Shown: one piece after another, positions 50,650 to 63,249 of the stretch
Layout of the letters: each line of letters starts with the position of its first letter
How positions within the stretch are numbered: the first letter of the stretch is position 1
DNA from: Epiperipatus broadwayi
Lineage: Eukaryota; Onychophora; Udeonychophora; Euonychophora; Peripatidae
DNA: 64,000 nt
Assembly: GCA_028023455.1 (NCBI GenBank)
Contig: JAQFVV010012573.1
Span: forward strand, 1,422,815-1,486,814
Direction: 5' to 3'
Translations under genes and position numbers: made by a program
Notes under the pieces: generated by a model
Database searches by the model: none
What the model was told of the DNA's origin: nothing
What the model saw: the letters and a program-made list of their open reading frames with translations, nothing else

Positions 50650-52450
50650 AAGTATATACAGTAAATTTGTTGGTATTCATTTCTACTTTTCCTTTTAAAC
50701 TTTATATTTGCATACATACTATGTATTGACATGAGACCATTGAACATTATTTCAATCTTTTCAGTATTTAGCTTTAAGTCTATTTTCTTGTTTTAACATA
50801 CCAAGACACTTTAGATTGGCTTATATAAGTGAATTTTGGCACAAAGATAAGATGATTATTATTATCTTTTCAAATCTCTATCTTGTGACTTGATTTGATT
50901 TGAGAGTATCCTTCTCAACAAAACATCATTGAGTTATTAAAAACAATACAATGCATGTATATAGGGTGTAATTCTCTTCTGATGAAAATTTGAATGGGCT
51001 TGAAAATTAAATAGCAATTTATTTATGTTACCTTTTCAACCTATTGTGCATGGGCTTTTTACAAGTGTTAATAATAAATGAATACTTTCATTCCCATATG
51101 TTTAAGTTTCATTTGAGAGTGACATTTAGTAAATTCTAGATAATTTTGTTGATGTCATTCATTCAGACATCGTAAACAGTAATTTAAAGTGAGTGGTCTA
51201 TCCTCATGCTTTCATTTCCAGAACTTAAGATTTGCCCATATAGAAGCATTTGGGTTGGAAAGAATAAGTGGATTCATTTTATTCTTTCATAAATACTATA
51301 TCTTGTGTTGGGAATGAAAGTATTCATTTATTATTAACACTCATAAAAAGTGCATGCACAATAGCTTGGAAAGGCTGATCTTTAATGTATTACAATTTAT
51401 AAGACATTCCTATAAAAATAAATGCTTATTTACTATGTTACCTTTTATAATATTTTTAACATTTTGAATTATTATTAATGAAAACAATTGACATCATCCA
51501 ACAAAATCTAAATAAATTAAGTAATCTTTCTTTATTTTTATTCTATTAAACTTCAATTTTTAATCTATAAAATGCTTTCTGTAAATCTATGATAATTTGT
51601 TTTGAAAAGATATAATTACCCTGTTGCACAGACCTTTCTAATACTATTTTTCTTATAAGAATATACTTTAAACTCTTCTTTTTCATTTTCATACATATTT
51701 CTTGTTGTTTCAAACATTTAATTACTTAAAAATCTAAGAACTCTAGAGTAAAATAATAATCACTACTCAAGCTCATTAGTCTTTTCTATAAATTTTGTTA
51801 ATATTTGTATGTGACCTACAAGTGTTATAAGTATTATTAAAAGCATTTTGTTTTTGTGATTGAAGATCAAAATTCTCTGAAAAGAATTGTAATGATTTTA
51901 GCAAAAATCTTATATAAAATTGATAGAACACTGATACATCTGTAAAATAATATTTTCTTTTAGCCTTTATTAAATAATGACATTACTACCAATCTTTCAA
52001 TCAACTGGTATATCTTTATTATTTAAATATGTAGTATATAGATTTATCAATATATTTTCTATTTCTTCATCTGATTTTTAAAAAAAATTCATTCATTTTT
52101 GGAGCCTTTTTATTTTTAACAAACATTTATTATTAAACTGTTGCTTTTCCACAGTAGATATTTCTATATTAATCTTTACTAAAGTATCAATTATATCTTG
52201 TTGATCTAATTCAATTCTGAACCACTTTTAAATTTGTTAACATGTCAAATGGATTAGTAAACTTTCTTAATGAATTTCATTTCCTTATTATTTGCATTAA
52301 TATACGTCTTGCATCTCATTAATGGATGCACATTTCCTGTATTAAATCTATTAAACCCAATACAGTGTTAAAATATATAGTTATATTAATGAAATATAAT
52401 CTAACTGGTTTTTCTTCCTTAGAAGCTTACAAGTTTATTTCTGGTCATGA
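50650..52450 (-). mobile_element. Decayed RTE-like LINE, minus strand, interrupted by a foldback
   Basis: Minus reading from about 52,280 downward: 'DIIDTLVKINIEIST', 'EEIENILINLYTTYLNNKDI' followed by P.D (family FLAKLYTKCLNDKDVPDD; 51,990-52,080), traces of NYRPISLL (about 51,925), 'VCATG' from the VRQGD region (51,620), and after an interruption 'LKLNTEKIEIMFNG' (about 50,745-50,800; family LKINVKKTKVMFN). Catalytic motifs are lost. The gap at about 51.0-51.45 kb holds a palindromic insertion. The 3' terminal region beyond 50,650 is missing or replaced by the (ATT)n tract. Confidence 0.6.
51041..51366. repeat. Foldback repeat with ~57-bp arms and ~210-bp loop
   Basis: The left arm 'cctattgtgcatgggctttt' through 'gaatactttcattccca' (to about 51,098) is mirrored by 'tgggaatgaaagtattcatt' through 'gtgcatgcacaatag' (about 51,309-51,366). 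The arms differ at only a few bases. A similar 'atttat.tatgttacctttt' motif occurs in direct orientation just outside both ends (about 51,010-51,038 and 51,424-51,448). Confidence 0.8.
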
Positions 52451-53863
52451 TTTTTTTAAAAAAATAGAATTTATAGTATGTAGTTTATCTTAAAATTTGC
52501 AAATGTCATATGCTTATATCATTCTCATTTGTATTTTCATAAACCAATTTACTTCAGCACTTTCATTTATAATTGTTTAAAAATTCTAGCATTAGCATTT
52601 GTTATCAGATTTAACTCTTGAAAATAAATTTCTAGATTCTCCATTTAGTTATCATAAGTGTGTAATTCTATAACATGTCACTCTTCAACAGCCTATACTA
52701 TTATCATTGCATTTTTGTCATACCTTTACCTATGTAAATATATTTATTTTCATGTATATGCTAAAATTTGTACACATTTTGTTATTAATAAAGTTTTTTA
52801 ACAAGAAAAAAAAGCATTCTTTATATTTATATAAAATTATCTACTTCAACACAAAGATAACGTTTTGGCTTTGAAGCATAAAAGAACTTTCTACATTTGC
52901 TATCTTTCATTACATTGAATAATTAACTAATCTTGGTATTTTATCTGATATATCATTAATCTTCACACAGCTGTTCTTCCATTTTTTATTTATAATAAAA
53001 TACCCTCCAATTGTGCTTTCTATATTGATTTCTTTATAATAAAATATATATTTATTTTTAAAATTATTTGTCTTTAGCCAAAATTCACAAACTCAAACAT
53101 GAAATATTAGACAGTTTCTCTTCCAATTTAATCAGACTTTTTCTACTAGAAAAGTAATACATAATTGTGATTAGCCAAATAAAAGTCATGATCAATTGAT
53201 TATATTATTTAAAATTGAAGTGTTACAATATTAATAACCAGACGTTGAAGGTAAACTAGTTTAATAAAATAAATATTAAATTATATCTGTTAGAGTATCT
53301 TGTATATAATGTAAAGCAGTATTGTATTTTTTTATTTAGCTAGTAATAAAGCTAATATCATTATAAATAATATATGAATAGTATTTTTTAAATGTTAAAC
53401 AATAAAACAGAAAAGCCCAAGAATAAATCGTTTAGTTTCAAAAATATCTCAACATTATCAGCTACAATTTAAAAGCTATCAGATTCTATGTAAATAAGAA
53501 ATGTCCTATCTAATAGTGGTATCTTTTTTGAAATTAATAGCTTTAGAAGAACATATTTGTTATTTTTTTTATTACAAAAATTAGCAATTATAAAGTATCT
53601 CAAAGAACCATAATTCCATTGTTATATACATAAAAATTATTTAGTAATGCTTTGAATCTTGGTCTCCTAATATTAATAGCTAGCTGTCATATATATGTAT
53701 TTACAATATACTACTAGGATTGATTTATTTCATAAGATATATATATTTTCAAATTTTATTTATGTTTTTATCAGTACATTCTTCATCTTAACTTTACTAT
53801 ATCACAAGTATTTACATGTGCAAAAAATCCGATCTTTCTTTGTCTCTCTCTCTCTCTCTCTCG

Positions 53864-53902
<39 letters not shown>

Positions 53903-56900
53903 CACAATGATAACAGCACAAGCTTTTCTATCTCGTAAATCTTAGATCAGTTGTCAAAGCAACTTCTATAAAGAAAAATATGGTTTCAATCTGTTGTAAA
54001 GACAATCTCTATAAGTAAAAGACGAATCTTCTACTTATAGAGGTTGCCTTGGCTGGATTGTTATCATATGATTTACACATATGAAGCAATTACTTTTGTG
54101 CAAATTAAGGTTTAATATATAATGTTTAAAGAATTTGTAATGGAATAAAGTTTTTAAGCATATCTAATACACACATACATTAAGTAAGTTTTTTTAAGGT
54201 AAAAAATACATATATTTTTTACATATTTACATTTCCCTATTGTTAAGATTGGCACTATCTCAATATTTTTGTTAAATTACACTAGATATATTCTGGATAC
54301 TAAAGACCATGCAAAGATATTGGAGCCTTTTCTGAATTTATAGTTTCTCTAAAGTATACTTGAATGACCTCTGCTACCCACACAATGACTGGTGTGATCC
54401 AACTGAAGTATCATAATCCTAATATTAATAACGAGCAAATGAATATATATATATAAACACTTTTTTCTTAATATTGTTTTAATCACATTATCTATTACAT
54501 TTACATTTAATATACAGGAGCATCGATTCTGATATAAACCAAATCAAATATTTCTGTGTAATCATATCATGGGCACAATATCTTTTATCACAAGACTACA
54601 GAACAATTTAATAGCATGACAATGATATGCAAGTAGTTTTATTTATAAATACCAAACTTAAGATCTATTAAGATAAGAAGGGAGGGGATCTTTTAAAAAA
54701 AAAAATTAAATATTTAAACAATTTTGATATAAAAACATGATTTTAAGTGATTCTATATTTAAAAAGATTATATCTGTAAAATTTAATAAGTTTTATTTTG
54801 CTGCCAGAGTGCACTGCAGTCAATTGATGAATGATGTTGTAGGTCATAAAATGTTTATTTTCATATGAATTTTGTGAAAATTAATTTTCTTATATATTAT
54901 TACCAGTTTGGTGATGGCATATTCTGTTTAATATATATATTAGAACCGTCACAAATACGACTAAAAATAGATTCAATATTTAGTTAAATTTCATTACTTT
55001 ATATAAAGAATGAATTACTTTTAAAAATAAATAAGTAAATAAAAAAAGATGTCCAATATGTTTTAGTCAAATATTAGGTTCAAACTGATAATGTGAGTTT
55101 TGCTTATAACTATTCTTAAGAGCATAATCATCGTCATTAATTACGAGACACGCATAGCATAAAAAAACGATGTAAGCGTGAGAGAAGGGCACAACAATTG
55201 AAAAATACCAAGATTCTTTTCATTATGAAAAAATAAAAAATAAATGTCCAGTAAAATTAAACTGGGAATGTATGTTTACTATTGAACAACTTTACGACTT
55301 TGTTTTAAAGTGATATTACTAAAGTAATAACGTTAAGAAGTTGGCAAGCAAAAACAAATTAACAAAGATAATAATCAATTGTTTTCACTGATTATACTAA
55401 CTTATTGCCTACTTATATTACTTTCCTTCAGAAAAAAAAAAAACACTTTAGATGCTTACATCAATAATTTGATAAAAGAAGGCATTGAACTTGGCAGCTC
55501 CAGCCCTGTCAGTAATATCTTATCATTACTTTCCAAAAAATCAACTCATTACAAAAATTATTGCATAATCAAGATTTATTTTAAGGTAATGAAAACTATT
55601 GAAAAATTATATGAGGATTTTTCTCTCAACATTCGGTAAATATACAGCCAGTTTAAAATCATTACTTTAAAAATGTTTGTCTTTTCAAAATACTATACAT
55701 TCAAATTTTACATAACACAAAAAAGTATTATAAAATTTAAATACGACTATTTGCTTTTTTTATGTCAAACGTATATCATACATAGACGTTAATATCTTGC
55801 TTTATATAATTTTTTAAGTAAAGTTTTAATAATTATTGTTTAGCGCAATAAAAGAAAAATAATTTATTTTTACTACTTAAATTACTATATATATATACTA
55901 GATAAGATATATACTAAATAAGTTATTTTTACTACTTGAAGTCTGATGTTAAAGAAATACATATATCTTAATGATTGTAAATTGTGAATGCTTAATGATA
56001 TTTTATTCAAAGTCAATATGTTTATGGTATAATACTAAATCATCGTGTATTACTTTTTAATTGTGGTTCTTTTCTTATTTTTTTAGATTTAGAGTAAAAT
56101 ACTTAAAACTTAAGTTAAAAAACAACAACTGTCAATATGTTTCCGTTGCTAGCTAGAACGATATTTCAATAAGCTCTGACATTAAAACGTGCTAGCCACC
56201 TGTGAACCCATGCAGTGATCACTCAACTGGGGAGGATTATAGCCACTGAAATAAATACTTCATTAACAAATTGAAAGCTTGAAAAAAACAAAAAAAAAAT
56301 AGAGTTGATATCTTTTTATACTTTAAATAATTGTTTTTAATGTCGAAGAATAAAATTAGAAAAAGATAAACTTTTCGATGCTCGTTTTACATAGGTTGCT
56401 TTTATAAGTAATGATACGGTATATATTTTAACATGATCTAAACATTTACTATTAATGATAGAATTAACTGAAACATAAAAGACATGATTTCTTTTTATTA
56501 AAATAATATAATATTTTACATATATCATTGCAAAAATATAGATCGGGATACTTATAAAATGTAAAGTCGGTTTTTTGGTTTTTTAAAAAAACTTATATTT
56601 TTCTTTAATAAGATAGTTTTACCGGGTTTAAATTATGTAGTGGTTAAGAAATACCAAACACTTTTTAAGAAAGCACTGAAATTTTTTAAAAATATTTTTT
56701 CTATGATTCTATGATTATGAAAAAATAATTATATCAGTACATTTATTCTACACTTAGAAAATTCTATGTAATATATATATATATATTTTAAAAATAAGTA
56801 TGAAGATGTATAATTTAAAATTTATATGTAAATAATTATTGTAAAAATGAATATAATTTTTGTTTTTTGTTAATAAAGATTTTACTTTAAAAAACACACT

Positions 56901-57194
56901 ACTTTCTCTTTTAAAATAAAATAAAAAATACAAGTTTAGGAAATAGTATAGTATTCAAATATTCAAATGCTAATCAAAAAAAATATTTAAAAAAATTTCC
57001 AGCTTTTTTGCAATAAATATTTTTATACTTCAAATATTTTGAACAATATAACAAGATTCAGAATCTCTGGGTTAGAAAATATTGCTGGGTACAATAATAA
57101 TGTGGCTGTAATTTTTCTGTTTTAGCTTACAATATTTTGAAATGCACCAAGTAAAGCACATTGCATCAAATTGATATTGTTGTTGTTTTCTTTT
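52451..57194. other. Intergenic, AT-rich; simple repeats and one hairpin
   Basis: (TC)n, (CA)n and (TA)n in series at about 53,842-53,901. A hairpin 'ctctataagta'/'tacttatagag' at 54,007-54,042. A single candidate exon-like frame at 55,431-55,585 is discussed in the findings. Nothing else was recognised. Confidence 0.45.
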
Positions 57195-57522
57195 TACTAC
57201 TACTACTACTACTGCTACTACTACTACTGCTACTGCTACTGCTGCTGCTACTACTACTACTGCTACTACTCTACTACTGCTATTACTACTACTACTACTA
57301 CTTCTACTACTGTTACTGCTGCTGCTACTGCTGCTGCTATTGCTACTGATATTGCTACTACTACTACTTCTACTACTTCTGCTACTGCTACTTCTACTGC
57401 TACTACTACAACTACTATTACTACTGCCACCACTGCTACTACTACTGTTACTACTGCTACTACTGCTGCTGTTGCTGCTACTACTACTACTCCTAATACT
57501 ACTATTACTATTATTATTATTA
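57195..57522. repeat. Compound trinucleotide tract (TAC/TGC/ATT), about 328 bp
   Basis: Mostly TAC with many TGC, TTC and TTG variants, ending as ATT units at the 3' side. On minus it sits directly after a reversed AATAAA, so it is probably a heavily mutated LINE (TAA)n-type tail. Poly-Ser/Asn and poly-Leu frames over it are artefacts. Confidence 0.95.
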
Positions 57523-57822
57523 TGATAATGGAGTTTCAAAAGTAAACTTTATTAAGACTCAATAGATTTACATGTTACTTGTGAAAATATGAGATCTTAG
57601 ATACAAGTTAATACAAGATATTATATATGCAATAAGGGTTTTCAATCTTGTTTGTGATAGGAAAAAACATGATTTATAGTATATGAAAGAAGAATGATTG
57701 TTGCATAACAAGATACATGTTTCAAATTACATTTACATAAAATTTTTAAAATGAATTTTAAGAAAAATACATGGAAGTGCATGACAGTATGCAATAGTAT
57801 GCATAAAAACATATATAAAAAT
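57523..57822 (-). mobile_element. Probable LINE 3' end, non-coding
   Basis: 'gtttcaaaagtaaactttat' and 'caatagatttacatg' next to the trinucleotide tract resemble the 3' end at 49,939-49,990 ('gtttcaaaaaggggaacttt', 'aaaacaggttacat'). No coding motif is present, so the assignment rests on these blocks and on the tail arrangement. Confidence 0.4.
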
Positions 57823-57825
57823 GGA

Positions 57826-58157
57826 CCACTTGAGAGTAACAGGGTATGCCTGCATCATCACCCCACCAATCCCAGGATGTTTACAAGATCACTCCACCAA
57901 CTTATTTACAATGAACTTTAAATGCACAACACTTGAACAATAAGACTCAGCCTTGATACCTATAGTGCACACCAACAAATATAATTTATGAACAGTCATA
58001 TACCAATGGAATTCTAACTTTATCCACCTTCCTAAAATGTATTAACAAATTTTACTATGTGCTTTCATATATTTATTTTACAATGTTTTTGAAAATACTA
58101 CGTAAATCTAATTTGATATACTTATTTCACAATGCTTTTGAAAATACTATGTAAATC

Positions 58158-58225
<68 letters not shown>

Positions 58226-58574
58226 GATTTACATATGTAAAACTTTAATATGTGTTAGTATTAAATATGGACACATTATATAATTCGGATAGATTTACAT
58301 AGTATTTTCAAAAACATTGTGAAATAAATATGTGAAAGCACATGGTGAAATTTTTTAATACATTTTAGGAAGGTGGATGAAGTTAGAATTCCATTGGTAT
58401 ATGACTGTTCATAAATTATATTTGTTGGTGTGCATTATAGGTATCAAGGCTGAGTCTTATTGTTTAAGTGTTGTGCATTTAAAGTTCATTGTAAATAAGT
58501 TAGTGGAGTGATCTTGTAAACATCCTTGGATTGGTGGGGTGATGATGCAGGCATACCCTGTTACCCTCAAGTGG
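57826..58574. repeat. 749-bp foldback repeat with a (TA)n core
   Basis: Outer ends 'ccacttgagagtaacagggt' and 'ccctgttaccctcaagtgg' are complementary. Arms match through 'atgcctgcatcatcacccca', 'caataagactcagccttgat', 'atataccaatggaattctaa', 'ccaccttcctaaaatgtat' and 'gtaaatctaatt' and their complements. The (TA)n at about 58,162-58,220 is at the axis. A 'tttgaaaatact.cgtaaatctaa' block is duplicated in the left arm (about 58,090 and 58,129). The right arm has about 60 bp of extra sequence beside the core. No open frame of interest. Confidence 0.88.
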
Positions 58575-59451
58575 TGCAGTGTTTATTCTAGAGTTTATCA
58601 TGGTATAATGTTGGAACTATAAGTTCATGTATAGTAGGCACTTGAGCTTGTTGAAATAGATGTAAAAATATAGAAATCAGTTTATATCAGTAACTGACAT
58701 AATGATGAACTTGGAGGGGGTGTCTTAATTGATGCAAATGTTCCCTATGGCAAGTAACAAATTTTGACAAATGGTTGTCAGCATGTCAGGCATGCACATC
58801 ACAAAGTGGGAGTTTATAATCTTGTGTTTTTAAATATAAATTTTGGTTGAATTGGTTAACCTGAACCATGAAATTGGCATATTTATTAATGGACTTGAAA
58901 TATATTTGCTTTTGCTGACATAGAAATTGTTCTTGTGATGCAATCATAACTTTTTTAATGAGCTAAAGCTGGAAACATGGTAGAATAGATTTTGATGCCA
59001 ACCACTTGGTCATGTGGTTGTATGGCAATCATTTGTTTGGTTTTAATGATTTAAATATATTTTTTTTAAAAAGTTTTTGTAAATTCAAAATTATTTTAGA
59101 AAAGATGTATGACATAGTTGATTATTAATAACTGGTTCAATATACGTAAAATTTACTTGAAATATTGTACATTTTGAATGGTTTCTTGAAAGTTTTAATC
59201 CAGAAATTTTTGTTGTTACATAGCCATACTAAGTTTCCTACCACTAATCAAACATTTTTGTTTTTATGAATTATCTATTACACACACATAATTTTTTTTA
59301 TAACTAGAGTATTATCTAATTAGATCACATTCCATTTTTATGATGACTTGAATATTTTATCTTTTAAAAAACTAATATTATGCAAATTCTCAGGATTTAA
59401 AACAGGAGTTCTTGGAATGAACATGAAGACAAGACTAAGGTTTATTGTGGG
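58575..59451. other. Unassigned C-poor segment between foldback and LINE tail
   Basis: Plus strand is poor in C and rich in T and G up to about 59,050, similar to the LINE region at 59.7-64 kb, which suggests a decayed minus-strand retroelement. I could not read any motif on minus with confidence. Confidence 0.35.
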
Positions 59452-59714
<263 letters not shown>

Positions 59715-60349
59715 GTTTCAACAATAAATACTTTATTGTCCAAAAGATGTGTTAGATAAGTTTTACAAATGTTTTACAAGGGTTTTGCTAGGGTTACAAA
59801 GGCATCTCGAGCATAATGACTGATTGTTATTAGTGTTGAATATATATAAAAAAGAAATGTTTATAACCTTTGAATTAAAGTTCATTTGCCTTGAGCTTGA
59901 CTGGTCTAATTAGATAACCTTCTTTGATATTGAACTATTGTAATGAGTGTTTGGAATAGTTTTTCATGTAGCTAATTGTATTATGAAACAGATAAAATGT
60001 CCAGAAAGTTATTAGTACTGCTTACTGTAGTTGTGACAGCTTATAGATTGGTCTGCTTTCTAATGAGTGGCCAGGTGATTGCAAAAAAGTCCTGAGAATG
60101 GCTATGTTGTTATCCTATGCTTTTACATGGCATAATTTATGAATAAATATGGTAGAAAGCTCTTGGTGTTGTTGCCTAACAGCAAATTGAAATGAGTACA
60201 CCAGAAAGCAAACAGGGTAAATATGGCTGTGCTACAGTGATATGTAATCTTTGGAAGAATTGAGTTATGTGTGGACAAAAGTAGTGGACTGCCTGTATGC
60301 ATTTAACATAATTTGTGGTGTGGAGTTTAATGCATGGTAGTCACTGAGA

Positions 60350-60460
60350 AGATGTTGTTGAGTCTCCTAAGCTTCATGGCATAGCCCACAGAATTGGTGG
60401 ATATTTTTGTACAGATGAAAATTTTGCAGAAAAAAGGATGTTGGAAGAGTATGCAGGCTG
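60350..60460 (-). pseudogene. Zinc-knuckle C-terminal segment of LINE ORF2
   Basis: Minus reading gives 'FCGLCHEA' then a stop and 'ETQQHLLSDYHALNS'. This is the CxxC...H...C knuckle seen intact at 50.4 kb; here the last Cys has become Tyr ('SDYHALN' against 'YNCPALN'). It is preceded by 'RLSLHTLPTS' and followed to about 60,050 by a decayed tail equivalent to that of the 49.9-kb copy. Confidence 0.7.
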
Positions 60461-60899
60461 AGTCTAATTAGGAAGTCTGAAACATTGGTTCTAATGCCCA
60501 TTTTTTGAAGTGATTGAGAAAACAATGGTTATCTATTCTAAGGATGGGAAGAGGATAATCATTGCTAGGATCTGGATAAAGAAGGTTTTGCCAGTAAAGT
60601 GTATTTGGAATTATTGGAGTGGCTAATATAGTTGGTGGTAACTAGGATTGAATGAATAAGATCTGTGAGATATGGCATTAAAGAAGGAGGTTTAAATGTA
60701 GGAGTTACTTTCAACATGTTCTAAAGGTTTTGGAACTAGTTGGTTATAGATGCTATTAAGTTAATGGCTTTTTGTGTATAGATTACCTGAGTGCTGTCCA
60801 AGGCTAGACCATTGTACAAAGGTTGGTGGTTGAACCATTTTATGGATATTGATATGGTCTTTCAGCCCCAGAACAATTTATTGCACATGGAGTTGGTGG

Positions 60900-62000
60900 C
60901 AGAAATGAAAATTTTTGAAAATTTGATAATAGATGCATAGTAAATGATTTTGTTCATAACAAGAGTCTTAAACAGGTGTGTGTTGCAGTAAATGGAAATG
61001 TATATCTTAGACAAGGAGTAGGTAATTTTCAGGACAGAGTTTTGTAACTTGATTTGTATTGTGAATTTTATACCAAGGGTGCCTTTGTAAAAGGGAAAGC
61101 ATAAGAATGAAGTGGGTTTTCCTTGAATAACTTAGAAATATGATTTCTTTGTGAATAGAAGCAGTTACTTGGGATTAAATTGCAGTTTGTATGCTGCTGT
61201 GTAATCATTAAAAATGGTTTGCAATATAGGAAATTGTTTCAAAAAAGGCAGACAGACAGTGTTGTCATATATGCATGGAATGTATTGCTGTTTGTGAGGA
61301 ATTTGGATTCTGCTAATTTTATTCTGTATTTACTGTAAAAGTAGCTTAGAAGTGATCATTTTAAGATTGACTATGTGGGATTGAAGGATAAAATTTTTTT
61401 ACCATTAAGGGTAATGTGCAACTCATGATTCAGAAGGAAGTTGGTATTTAGTTATAACAGAGTAGATAAGATGGTGGTGTTAGTGAGCATTTGAATAAAT
61501 ATGTTAATAAAGGTAGAATCAAAAGCTGTCTGTATATCAAACTGGACTGTAATAAGTCTGTGTTTTTTATTTTTTTGAACTGAGTGTTTTTTGGCTGTTG
61601 AAGGAGACTTTTTTTTTTTAGCAAACTGTTGGTGTAATAATAATAATAGAATGTGTGGCTCAATTTGGCCATTGATTACTTTTTCAAATATTTTAATGGC
61701 TAATGGACTTATGGAAATAAGCCAGAAGTTGTAGATCAGATGATGACTCAGGTTTTTTTAGTGAAAGACACTAGAGAAATTGGTTACAAACCTTTTACAC
61801 TATATATCTTCTGGGCTAAAAAATTGGCCAGATCACAAATATACAGCTTAGTAAAATGACTATGATGACCCAAGATTAATGGATGAATTCCATGAGGACC
61901 AGAGTAATAAGAGTTTTCAATAGTGGTATATTTGGTGGCAAATTGGTTGGTCTGAAAAAGCACAGTAGTTTCCAGTGATCCAAAATATTGTACTGATGTA
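60900..62000 (-). pseudogene. Reverse transcriptase domain of the large LINE (heavily decayed)
   Basis: Motif A is readable on minus at about 61,500-61,545 as 'VQFDIQTAFDSTFINIF' (pattern LD..KAFD, with both Asp). It is followed by 'ELHITLNGKKI' near 61,395-61,425. The catalytic YADD/FADD box downstream could not be found. Many TGA/TAG codons occur where Trp would be plausible. The domain would copy the element's RNA into DNA at the target. Boundaries are approximate. Confidence 0.55.
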
Positions 62001-62639
62001 GTAAATACATTGTGGGTCTGAAGTTTATTTTAAAGTGCAGCTATATAGGGTGGATCATATTATATCCAGTCTTTACCATAGGCTCATTTGTTGAAGATGG
62101 GTGACCCAATGCCCAGTGTATGTATGCTCTTGTCCACATGTGCTGGGTTAGGCAAATTTTAATTTTTTCATTGCAAGATCATCCTTTCATTTGAAGACAT
62201 GATGGTTTGAATATACCTGATTAACTGTTGGTGTGTTTGGTGAGTGGGATTTATAGTAGCACTTTGCTTATGTAACTTTTTAGCCAATGCTAGAACATGC
62301 AGAAGTGAGAGGGACCATCATGTTAAGTTTTATATATAAAATAATATGTGTCTTATGGCAAGATATAGTCTATAGAAATTTGGCATAGCTTGTTTAACAT
62401 GATATAGGTTTTGAAAACATCAACTCAGTGAGTAAATGAAAAAAAAATTATATCAATGGTTTTCCATAATTGAATGGATGTTGCCTGCAGTACATTAAGG
62501 TTAAATGTGACTGGTTGTGCAGAGTGATCTGATAATGAAATGGGGTTAACATTATGTTCTATTAAGTAATGCAACATTAGAGAATAAAAACATGAGTTGA
62601 TAATTGTGGTCTGCTCATTGTTGTAAAAAATGGTTGAAC

Positions 62640-63240
62640 TAGATAGTAGAAAACCAAGGGCATTAATCAGTGGAAAGTGTAAGAGAAGAAGCCATTTATT
62701 TGTAAAAGTTGGAAAATCAGATTGAAATCACCCATTAATATGTATGATTGGGTAAGGCTAGTTGCTGCAAATGAATTGATGGTTTGGATGATATATGTAT
62801 TGAGTGTAGGGCTGGATGGAATATAGATGAATACTATGTTTAGTGCTACTTTACAGTGGTGCAAAGTAGGAATTTATAAGTGCCAATGAGCAATCAAGGG
62901 TAAAGAGAATACCAGTGCCTGCTGATGGAGAGAAAGTATCTTTGGAGCAAGCATGGAAGCCATGTCTATGGATGTAGTCAGAAGGATCAATTCATGATTC
63001 TCTCTAAATTTTGGTATCCAGTAATCTAAGAACATGAGGTTGAATGATAGTAATCCACGCCTGTAATTGGTTTAGCCTTGATAGTGAATTGAGGTCGTGG
63101 GCATTGAAACCTATTATTTTTAATTTCATGGAGTATAAAGAGAGTTAATGTTGTTGGATGAATTTTTTTTGAAAGTAAGAGACTGATATGGCATTTGATT
63201 CTGTTAAGGTGGAGTATCATTGGGTTCAATTTTTTTGTTG
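62640..63240 (-). pseudogene. AP-endonuclease domain of the large LINE
   Basis: Minus strand 62,667-62,864 is open and contains 'VALNIVFIYIPSSPTLNTYI' and 'SYILMGDFNLIF', the GDFN motif of apurinic/apyrimidinic-type endonucleases preceded by the usual V.YIP segment. Upstream, in other frames, 'IIGFNAHDLNSLSRL' (about 63,060-63,130; typical N-terminal 'xxxxNxxGLxS' region) and 'HGFHACSKDTFSPSAGTGIL' (about 62,915-62,975; pattern of the loop ending in G.GI) are visible. The enzyme nicks target DNA to prime reverse transcription. It is broken by frameshifts. Confidence 0.7.
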
Positions 63241-63249
63241 ATCAATTGC

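Noticed and set aside
55379-55639. Calling a host gene at 55.4 kb
   Set aside because: Only one short exon-like frame with plausible splice signals and no neighbouring exons recognised, so kept as a low-interest finding only.
57072-57545. 155-residue Ser/Asn-rich and other frames over 57.2-57.5 kb
   Set aside because: Translation of a degenerate trinucleotide tract attached to a LINE-like 3' end.
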